Of a stretch of DNA of 21,889 bases, positions 1-6,819 are shown in pieces. A program made the translations under genes and the position numbers. Source of the stretch: Ministeria vibrans ATCC 50519. Lineage: Eukaryota > Opisthokonta > Filasterea. The notes below the pieces were generated by a model, which did not search any database, was not told the DNA's origin, and worked only from the letters and a program-made list of their open reading frames with translations. The DNA lies in NCBI GenBank assembly GCA_943704425.1, contig CALSCP010000313.1, forward strand, positions 69,637 through 91,525. The letters are read 5' to 3'. Numbering within the stretch: the first letter of the stretch is position 1; each line of letters starts with the position of its first letter.

Positions 1-157
1 GATCGAATTTTTTAAAAAAAAGATTTTCAACTCACTACTCGTAATTTCACTCATCACTTTTTTGTTTTTCTATGTTCAATCGTACGCGCTATGATCTTGT
101 CCAATAAGCTCTAACCATTGCATTGCTCTCCTCCCCTCCCCGCGTCTCTCCCTCTAG
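1..157. other. AT-rich spacer, no gene seen
   Basis: The first ~115 bases are AT-rich with stops in all frames and no recognisable coding signal. Bases 126-155 become a C/T tract that ends in an AG at 156-157, like a plus-strand splice acceptor. The window edge prevents saying whether this is an intron of a gene starting further left. Confidence 0.5.
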
Positions 158-226
158 GCACCAGTGGTGGATTTGGCGCTCCCGCTGCAGGCGCTTTCGG
201 AACGCCCGCCAGGCCGACCCAAGGAG
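158..226 (+). other. Candidate isolated exon encoding FG repeats
   Basis: A 69-nt GC-rich block is bounded by a polypyrimidine tract plus AG (to 157) and by a consensus donor GTACGT at 227. In the open frame it reads with GGFGAP and AFGTP, the spacing and composition of GLFG/FG-nucleoporin repeats such as those of Nup98. The exon would be symmetric (enters and leaves at phase 1). No partner exon is visible: the next 470 bases look like leader or intron DNA and the carbonic anhydrase at 700 has no acceptor in front of it. It may be an internal exon of a gene starting off-window, a duplicated fragment, or a chance match. Confidence 0.3.
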
Positions 227-642
227 GTACGTTCCCCTTCGTTTGCTGCTTCTCCGCGACTCGATCGTGCTGGACGATCCTCTCTCGCTGTGAACTGGGC
301 GTTTTTCGACTTCGTTCTCGACACCCGTTCCTTTTTTGCCTTCCTTGCTCTCTTGTCTCCCTCCCACTGGGCCCTTCTTGCTCCCCACTCCTCTCGTATA
401 TGATCCCCTTTCCTGTGAGACGCTTGGCGCACCTGCGTTTCCATTTCAAAAGTGCTCGTCTCATCCAAATTTGCGTTCACGTTCGAAAACGTTTTTCACG
501 TTTGCTCTCTCGCTCTCTTCTCTCTCCCATCAACCCCTACCCGGCAGCCCTTGCTCTCGTCTTTTTGCCACGCTGTCTTTGTCGTGTCTTCTTCCCCGTC
601 CCTATGCTCTCAGTATGTGTGTTTGTCTCAATCTTGCCTGAC

Positions 643-682
<40 letters not shown>

Positions 683-699
683 TCATCCACCGATCCAAC
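227..699. other. Pyrimidine-rich leader or intron before the carbonic anhydrase gene
   Basis: This stretch is strongly C/T-rich on the plus strand and lacks stops in one frame only because TC-rich DNA rarely forms stop codons. The resulting peptide is low-complexity and resembles no carbonic anhydrase extension. It probably holds the promoter and 5' leader of the gene starting at 700. No clear TATA box is visible. Confidence 0.5.
645..681 (+). repeat. Homopolymer run T37
   Basis: Thirty-seven consecutive T residues end 18 bases before the ATG at 700. The exact length is likely polymorphic or affected by sequencing slippage. In the transcript it would be a U tract in the 5' leader, or the pyrimidine tract of an unrecognised intron, although no AG lies between the run and the ATG. 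Confidence 0.9.
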
Positions 700-1518
700 A
701 TGTCGATGCGAGTGGCAGAAACCGCCAAAGCAGTTCTGGCAAAGTTTCTGCATCGGGGTTGGGGCGGTGTGGTTGTGTGCGGCACGCAAGGAAGCATCCC
801 GGACCTGATCAAGACGAAGCGTGGCGATCTGCTCAAGTGTGCGGATGGGCGCGAATCGGAACTGTCGTCGAAGCAGGCGGGCCCCAAGCTGCTGGGCGGC
901 GTCTACGGCATTGCAGCGATGACGCAGCGAACGAGCATCGGCGACATCGACGCCATCTGCGACGAAGTGAAGCAACTGGGCTACCACCCGTCCGTGCATG
1001 GCGATACCAACCGCGACGTCATGGGCTGCGGTTTCTTCCGCCTCTGGTCCCGCAACCACTTTCGCGCCATCATGGGGCGCGACTACGTGAAGAAGCCGGG
1101 CTACACCGGCCAGTCAGGCAGAGAGAAAATCCTCGAGCTTGGCGCCGACTACGACGTCCACTTTGGCAACCAGCACGAGTCGGAGGTGGTCATCAACATG
1201 ATCCCGGACACGACGCTGAAGCCCGTCGCCTGCGATCAGCGCTTTGTGGCCGACGTGTGGGTCATCCAACAGCTCAACGAGCAGTACCGCAAAACGTCCG
1301 CAATGGAGATCGACTTGGAGCACTTTGCAGATGTTGCGATCGACACCGTTGAGGCGCTCAGCAAAACATGCCGCAGTGCGCGCATTCTGATTCCCTGTGA
1401 TCCCAAGTCCGATTGTACCCGCAATCTGAGCTGCCACGAAAACACCTGTTTGTCGAATCCGCCCTGCGGTGAGACGCCGTGCAGGAGCTTCCAGTGCTGT
1501 TCTAGTATCAAATCGTAG
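700..1518 (+). CDS. Zeta-class (CDCA-type) carbonic anhydrase with Cys-rich tail
   Basis: Probable zeta carbonic anhydrase (272 aa), catalysing CO2 hydration to bicarbonate; the family, known from diatom CDCA, can use Zn or Cd. The core matches CDCA repeats as I recall them: KCADGR (Cys47), a GGPK/GGIY-like stretch at 61-69, PSVHGD (His100), then GCGFF (Cys110). The Cys-His and His-Cys gaps of 53 and 10 residues fit the three metal ligands, and DQRFVADVW follows. Diatom CDCA has tandem repeats; this has one. The ATG at 700 is chosen because the CDCA-like fold starts right after it and upstream is low-complexity. No clear targeting peptide, so cytosolic or mitochondrial location is open. The last ~40 residues (from about 229) hold eight Cys, including a terminal CC, beyond the usual domain end. 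Single exon; convergent with the DabA-DabB gene, 179 bp away. Confidence 0.85.
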   Translation: MSMRVAETAKAVLAKFLHRGWGGVVVCGTQGSIPDLIKTKRGDLLKCADGRESELSSKQAGPKLLGGVYGIAAMTQRTSIGDIDAICDEVKQLGYHPSVHGDTNRDVMGCGFFRLWSRNHFRAIMGRDYVKKPGYTGQSGREKILELGADYDVHFGNQHESEVVINMIPDTTLKPVACDQRFVADVWVIQQLNEQYRKTSAMEIDLEHFADVAIDTVEALSKTCRSARILIPCDPKSDCTRNLSCHENTCLSNPPCGETPCRSFQCCSSIKS

Positions 1519-1697
1519 CTAATGCAGAAGAGTTCTTTTTAATGAATACGATTAATTGAAAAAAAAAATTAGTACTAGAATCATTCAACATCACGAGCGG
1601 GTACGAAAAAATAAGACTCTGGGAATATTTTTTGCTTTTATGGTTCTGACTGGCGCTTAGATCAAATTCGAGAGTGAATGGATTGCCATGCTTTATG
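1519..1697. other. Convergent intergenic spacer
   Basis: AT-rich 179-bp gap between the ends of two convergent genes. It must hold both 3' ends. It contains A-rich stretches (1559-1570, 1605-1612), but no clean AATAAA on either strand in the expected place. Confidence 0.6.
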
Positions 1698-4600
1698 TTA
1701 TTGTTGCTTTCGATTTTGACGCAAGATGCGGAGAAGAAGATAGCGTACGACCACGACGGAGAAGGCAGCTTGTGTCGTCATGAGAGCAACAGAGAGGGCA
1801 GGCTGTGCCACAAACATATCTGCAATAGAGTGTTCGAAAAAGTACGAAACGGGTGTGAAGGGGGCACCGGCCAACACAACGGCAGAGGCAGTCCAAGCCC
1901 TCTGTTCGGGCTTGCTCAGCGGGCGAGTGGGGGCAGGCAGCCGACGAACAATACGATCAATGTAGTTAAGAAAGAGCCAGTCGGTGTCAAAGCGACGCAG
2001 GCGCCAACTGAGACGATAGAGTACGTCGGGAACCTGCGAATTCCATGGCGCACGGCCAAGTCCAGCGCGCAGGGAGCGAACTTGAGTGATGAAGTCGTTT
2101 GTGTGTAGTACTTGCGATACGCGGAACGCAGTGTGGCCAAGCGACAGGTATAGCGCAAGGGAGGGTTCGCCCATGGCAAGCACGCAGTTGATGAGACCAA
2201 TGGTGGCCGCTGTCGAGTACGCAAGAGCGCCCTTGCGGTCGGGGCGAGTTTTCGCGATGATGGTGCCAAACACAGCGGTGTAGAGACCGGACGCGCCAAG
2301 GGCATAGCGAGCCCAGTCAAATTGGAACCAGAGGGGCATGGTGCTGGCAAGGAGCACCACGCCTACGTGTGCGGACAGGCCGGCGTAACCCAGTGCGCTT
2401 GTCGGTGTTGCGCCCTCCATGGACCGTGCGAAAAGACCAGTCAGGAGGGGCGGGATCTGAGACGATTTGAGGGCCGCAGCCAGCAGAACGCAAGCGGCCG
2501 CGCCCTGAGACGCCTCCAATGAACTAGTTTCGGCAGCAAGTGCTGCTGCTGCCAGAAGAGCACAGTCGGAAACGCGGTAGACGGAAAAGGCAAAAATCGC
2601 GTTGTCGCGAACGGAAGAGCGCTCGTTGTACGCGCCAATAAGAAATGTTGACGAAAACCCAAAAAGACTCCAACCAGCGAGCGCGTGGTGTAGATCTGGC
2701 GCGAGCGATATCAAGTTGAAACTTAACACCATCGCGGCGGAAAGAGCCACAAAACGCCCGTACATGTGCTCGCCGTGGAGGTAACGATGAGAAAATGAGA
2801 GGACAGGCAGCGAAATGAGGCCAGCGCTGAGCACCGCCATGGACGCAGGAAAGGACAACAAGGCACCCTGGGAATGATAGGCAAGGGGCGCAGCACACGC
2901 AGCAAGGATGCCGACGACGCCAGCACGGTAGATGGCGTCCTCGGAGCGAGCAACTTGCGACGCATGCTCAATTTGGCGCTGGTAGGTGAACATGCTTGAG
3001 TCGTCGGCAATCGCAGAGTTGATGTTACTGCCATCGATTGACGATACCCCAATTCCAAGACTCGGAGGAGATGAGAGTGCAAAGTCATGCCCGTCGACCG
3101 AATAGAAGCGGCCGGTGATAGGGTCGCGAACAGTGCAGAGAACCCACTGGTTGAAGACAAGCTGGTGCAGATCACGGCGGCGCTGCAGAACGGCACGCAC
3201 GCGGTCCACTGGCGCATCAATCACAAAAAGGGCGCGCAAAGGCGTGTGCATCTCCGTCATCTGCGAGGGTAGCCCGGCACGAAGATCACCTGCGGCGCCT
3301 TGCTGCACACCAATGTTGGCAACGACGTTTAGAGGTGCCTTGGTGCCCGCCCCAAAACTGTCGACAGAAATGGTCGACATGAGGTACTCGAGGTTGATAC
3401 CAGAGCACACAGCCAACGCCGGTCCCAGTACGTTCTCAAGATTATTGCCCGAGGCGTTGTCGCCAAACGGATCGTACGACGGCAAGAAGGCTCGACGGTC
3501 AAGATGAGCTTGCTTGGTCAGCTCGCGACGGCCCACGACAACCAGCGCGTTGGACGCGTGGTTCAACTCGGGTCGCACCTCTCCAGGATCTAGAGAGCGA
3601 TTTCGCACGTATTGTACCGCTTCCTTCTCGTTCGCCACGGGTCGGCGAAAAAATCTGGTACAGCGCTCGTAGGCATTTCGTCCGATAGCTCTTGATATTT
3701 GCTCTTTAGTCGTCGCAAAGAGTGCCGCGTGCGACTCGGGAACAAGGGGCTCCTCAAAGTAGTGAACTTGGTCGGACGTAGTGTTGTGGGTACCGCTGAT
3801 GAAGTAGGAGTCGGACGGGACCGCAATTTGATGATCTTCGAGGAGGTATTGGCGCACACGAGAGTTGTTTGCAGCTGTGCACACGAGACGGGCATTGGGA
3901 CCGCCGGAGTTGCCAGAGCACGCACCGCATTGGTACGCCGAGTCGTATGGGTTGTTTACAGTGGACGCTTCGTGTCCTAACACAACAACCAGCGGCGAAA
4001 ACTGGTGCAGACCAATGTTGTTGAACATTTTCGCCAGACGCGATGCGAGATCGCGTTCGTCGCCCAATGCAAGCTCTGTCGGTGGTTTTGGTGCAAAGCG
4101 ACGACTCAACCAGGAGTACAGACGGTCCTTGGCACCCGGAGCAACGCAAGAGAGCCACAAATGAGCGAGGGAGAGCGGGGCCAGCGAGGCGAGCGCCAGA
4201 CCGCCAAGCGCGGACGAGCTGGCGTTCTCAATCGCCAGCTTGAATCGCGCCTCCAACCAGACGCGATGCGTGTAGCGTTCGAGTTCCACTGACGGCTGCT
4301 CGCGAGCGAGCCGTTCGGGCACGGATAGGGAGATGGGTGCTCCTTCGGGGGCCAGATCTCGGCCCGGCCCGTCGATCGGTGTGTAGTGGAAGGGGACGCC
4401 AAAGAATCCGGCGACGCCATACGTCTGAATTCCCTCTTTATCCTCCATCTCGAGATTGCGCCTGAACGAGCACTCGCGGTCATCGATGCATGCCAATAGC
4501 TGAAGGCGTGGCCGAGGCGACGAGGGAGCTGGTTGGTAAGGCGTTTCCCCAATGGCACGCCGTATCGCGCGCTGCATGCGAGCTTCAAGCGCCTCGCGTC

Positions 4601-5522
4601 GCGCTGCGTTCTGATCATCACAGGCAATGGAGCTGTCGCCTTGCACGCTTGCGCTGGCAGAATGCGTAAGCGGCGTCGCTGGCGGCATAGTGTCGAGCCA
4701 TTGATGAAAGGGCATCTGGGTCGGCTGCCAGCCGTACTGCTGAGCCTTAGCGGTCGCGGAGGAGCGCAAGAATGTAGTGTAGACGGCGGTGAAGTCGGCC
4801 AGGTGGACGCGTACGCCGGAGGGCGCTTCGTCTGGGTGAGCGGCCATCCTGTTGAACATGCCGGACCAGCCACGCAACTCGGCCAAGATAGAGAAGAGGG
4901 CTCGCTCGTGATCGCACGGCGCCACGCCGAAGAAGTCAAGGTCGGACTGGACGATGGACAGAGCCAGCGACGTCAATTGATCAGAGTTGAAGCGGTGCTT
5001 GGGTGCGGCGCGGAGAACCATCGCTGCAGCGTCGCGGGAGCCCTGGCGCCATTTCTCACCCGACAGGTCTTCGAGAAGTGCGAAGAAATGGAGGAAACCA
5101 TGCTTGCGGAACTGTGGCGTCCATTTCGCAGCACCACGGTCCAGAAAGGCCGCGCTCAGCTCGACGACTGCCCGATCGCACCGCTTCCGAGGATTCGTGC
5201 TGAAGACGGTGCCCATGCGTTGGCTGGGTGAGGTGAACGACTCGGCGTCATAGTAATGTTTGAGCGCCTCATCAAACGGCATGTGCTCAAGACTGTGCAA
5301 GGGATTGTGGTGGACGAACTTCTCAATGACACCCTGGGTGGGCAGGAGGAGCGCAGCGCGCGAGAGAGCAGCGCCGATTGAGGGAGAGGACACAGAAGAC
5401 GAGACGGCGCGGTGGGCGGATGGCGATGGCGATGGGGGCTGACCGCAGAGCCGCCGGGGCCGCTGCATGGGAGGCACGCCCAGCACACGGGGCGCAACGC
5501 GATGTAGTATCACTGACATCAT
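1698..5522 (-). CDS. DabA-DabB fusion: putative mitochondrial inorganic-carbon transporter
   Basis: Single-chain version (1274 aa) of the prokaryotic DAB complex, in which DabA (DUF2309, beta-CA-like) and DabB (ND5-like membrane subunit) couple ion flow to CO2/bicarbonate accumulation. DabA part, ~65-800: HHNPLHSLE hallmark; CIDDRE gives Cys345 and Asp347; GHEASTV gives His517, and Cys532 follows exactly 15 residues later in QCGACSG. These match the four zinc-site residues of characterised DabA. GDLRAGLPSQ near 746 is typical of the DabA end. From ~865 the chain is a hydrophobic ND5/DabB-like domain with RYLHGE, YRVSD, KSSQIP, MEGATPTSAL and LAYST motifs. The start is the ATG at 5522; upstream codons lack ATG. 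The first ~65 residues have no Asp/Glu but several Arg plus Ser/Pro, like a mitochondrial presequence. No intron. Codon use and GC resemble neighbouring genes. Confidence 0.9.
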   Translation of the reverse strand: MMSVILHRVAPRVLGVPPMQRPRRLCGQPPSPSPSAHRAVSSSVSSPSIGAALSRAALLLPTQGVIEKFVHHNPLHSLEHMPFDEALKHYYDAESFTSPSQRMGTVFSTNPRKRCDRAVVELSAAFLDRGAAKWTPQFRKHGFLHFFALLEDLSGEKWRQGSRDAAAMVLRAAPKHRFNSDQLTSLALSIVQSDLDFFGVAPCDHERALFSILAELRGWSGMFNRMAAHPDEAPSGVRVHLADFTAVYTTFLRSSATAKAQQYGWQPTQMPFHQWLDTMPPATPLTHSASASVQGDSSIACDDQNAARREALEARMQRAIRRAIGETPYQPAPSSPRPRLQLLACIDDRECSFRRNLEMEDKEGIQTYGVAGFFGVPFHYTPIDGPGRDLAPEGAPISLSVPERLAREQPSVELERYTHRVWLEARFKLAIENASSSALGGLALASLAPLSLAHLWLSCVAPGAKDRLYSWLSRRFAPKPPTELALGDERDLASRLAKMFNNIGLHQFSPLVVVLGHEASTVNNPYDSAYQCGACSGNSGGPNARLVCTAANNSRVRQYLLEDHQIAVPSDSYFISGTHNTTSDQVHYFEEPLVPESHAALFATTKEQISRAIGRNAYERCTRFFRRPVANEKEAVQYVRNRSLDPGEVRPELNHASNALVVVGRRELTKQAHLDRRAFLPSYDPFGDNASGNNLENVLGPALAVCSGINLEYLMSTISVDSFGAGTKAPLNVVANIGVQQGAAGDLRAGLPSQMTEMHTPLRALFVIDAPVDRVRAVLQRRRDLHQLVFNQWVLCTVRDPITGRFYSVDGHDFALSSPPSLGIGVSSIDGSNINSAIADDSSMFTYQRQIEHASQVARSEDAIYRAGVVGILAACAAPLAYHSQGALLSFPASMAVLSAGLISLPVLSFSHRYLHGEHMYGRFVALSAAMVLSFNLISLAPDLHHALAGWSLFGFSSTFLIGAYNERSSVRDNAIFAFSVYRVSDCALLAAAALAAETSSLEASQGAAACVLLAAALKSSQIPPLLTGLFARSMEGATPTSALGYAGLSAHVGVVLLASTMPLWFQFDWARYALGASGLYTAVFGTIIAKTRPDRKGALAYSTAATIGLINCVLAMGEPSLALYLSLGHTAFRVSQVLHTNDFITQVRSLRAGLGRAPWNSQVPDVLYRLSWRLRRFDTDWLFLNYIDRIVRRLPAPTRPLSKPEQRAWTASAVVLAGAPFTPVSYFFEHSIADMFVAQPALSVALMTTQAAFSVVVVRYLLLRILRQNRKQQ

Positions 5523-5822
5523 CAGATCATCCCACCCTGTATGGTTTTGTGGGTGAACAAACAAAAAGATTGATCATTGAAGTCATTATAATATTAATTA
5601 ATTTTATTAATTATTTGATTGCTTAAGGAATGACAGAAACACGACGGACTAAACTCATGATCAAAAAAAATGAAAAAGTTCGCACTTCTCGCTATTTTCC
5701 TTGCTACTCAAACTATACTAATATACATTATGCTGCCAATATTCGTATCAGAGTTTAGAGTGTGTCTCGTCACCTATTCCTCTCTTTTTAAGTAGACAGG
5801 GTCACTTATACATTTTACATGT
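5523..5822. promoter_or_regulatory. AT-rich spacer, likely promoter of the DabA-DabB gene
   Basis: The 300-bp gap contains a dense A/T block at 5583-5622, 60-100 bp upstream of the DabA-DabB ATG on the minus strand, a plausible core promoter. The rest (5640-5822) is AT-rich and would hold the 3' end of the next gene. No ORF of note. Confidence 0.4.
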
Positions 5823-6620
5823 TCAGAGAGGCTCACTTTCAACGCGATACACGGAAGAGTAGCGCTTGCGCAGCGACGTGTTAATGACACCGCATAGACC
5901 GAAAGCGGGAAGAATGCGGGCCCAGCGCGCGAGTACGGTGGGTGTGTACAGCTGTTTCAGGTAGAGCCAGCGTGCGGCGAGGGACGCTTGTGAGCCTTGG
6001 TTGTACAGTGAGAGACCCAAGATGTACAACGGCGTGTTGACCAGCTGCGCGGCACAGGGCACGATAAGCTGGCTTGCAGTCTCCGCCACGCCCGGCGTGA
6101 TGCCCAGGCGATCGACGGCGCTCTCAGCGACCCGAGCGGGCAACACAAAACTGGCAGCGACAGTCACCGCATCGCGTGCCCCGTAGAGCGCAACTGCGGC
6201 AGGAGGCACCGGACGAGGCGAGCCCACGCCAAAGAGTCCAGAGAAGCGCTTGTCCTTCAGTGCGGAAAGGACAATGTTGGCAAATGATGCGCCCACAAAT
6301 TTCGCCAACAATGCTTCGTCGCGCTGCCTTTGGGCACGCAGAGCAATCAGCTCCATGCTGTTGGCGACCACATAGGTGCCGCCGTACACCAGCATGATCC
6401 AGCGCGTCGCCGGCAGCGCTGCAAACTGCAGAGGGTGTCGCACTGCCTGCAGCACGCCACGCTTCAGCGAGGACAGCAGCGACTCGCGTCCACTCGCATT
6501 CGAAAAGATGGCAGAGTCCACGATGGCGATGGCGGGCACCACCGATGAGGCGGACACGAGAGCGATCCCAACCTCAATGCAAAGGTCTTTGGCAAACGAT
6601 GAGGAGTCGGCCGATGACAT
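5823..6620 (-). CDS. Conserved-looking multi-pass membrane protein of unknown function
   Basis: An intact 265-aa ORF starting with ATG at 6620, with good coding composition. I do not recognise a characterised family. The motif IVDSAIFSNASGRESL and the later RWIMLVYGGTYVVANS recall, from memory and with low certainty, an uncharacterised group of fungal and protist proteins often labelled sequence orphans. About five or six hydrophobic stretches are visible (residues ~14-36, 93-112, 121-138, 154-172, 192-214, 244-256) separated by basic loops, suggesting a small polytopic membrane protein. There is no obvious cleavable signal or presequence. It lies 300 bp upstream of the DabA-DabB gene on the same strand, so it could share expression, but there is no direct evidence for a joint role. 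Confidence 0.75.
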   Translation of the reverse strand: MSSADSSSFAKDLCIEVGIALVSASSVVPAIAIVDSAIFSNASGRESLLSSLKRGVLQAVRHPLQFAALPATRWIMLVYGGTYVVANSMELIALRAQRQRDEALLAKFVGASFANIVLSALKDKRFSGLFGVGSPRPVPPAAVALYGARDAVTVAASFVLPARVAESAVDRLGITPGVAETASQLIVPCAAQLVNTPLYILGLSLYNQGSQASLAARWLYLKQLYTPTVLARWARILPAFGLCGVINTSLRKRYSSVYRVESEPL

Positions 6621-6658
6621 AATGCGTCGTCTGTAGAGCAGAATACACTCTCGTGGGA

Positions 6659-6675
6659 TATATATAAATATATGG
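6659..6675 (-). promoter_or_regulatory. TATA-like element upstream of the membrane-protein gene
   Basis: On the minus strand, repeated TATATA/TATTTA lies about 40-55 bp upstream of the ATG at 6620, within a 199-bp gap between divergent genes. Placement fits a TATA box with a short leader for the minus gene. No equivalent element is clear for the plus gene starting at 6820. Confidence 0.45.
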
Positions 6676-6819
6676 TCACTACTCCGTAGGGAGTCAGGAG
6701 TAGTGGTTCACCAGAGACTTACACAAAAAAAAGACTGAATTAAAACTATAAATTAATACTGATAATCACTCGCGAAGTTATTCCTTTACCTTTCTCCGTT
6801 TGTTTTTTTACTTTTCTCG

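Noticed and set aside
118-699. Extension of the carbonic anhydrase ORF upstream to 118
   Set aside because: The frame is open because the DNA is TC-rich. The peptide includes a poly-Phe run from T37 and a segment that looks spliced, so the ATG at 700 is preferred.
4106-4939. 277-aa minus-strand ORF inside the DAB gene
   Set aside because: It overlaps the DabA domain in another frame with no motifs; the long frame carries the conserved residues.
1698-5522. Bacterial contamination as source of the DabA-DabB gene
   Set aside because: The same window carries clearly eukaryotic, spliced genes on both strands. The fusion has similar GC to them, AT-rich eukaryote-like spacers and a presequence-like leader. 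A chimeric assembly cannot be fully excluded without reads across 1600-5900.
5523-5564. DAB fusion starting at 5564
   Set aside because: There is no ATG there (the first codon is TTG). The first ATG in frame is at 5522 and gives a leader with presequence character.
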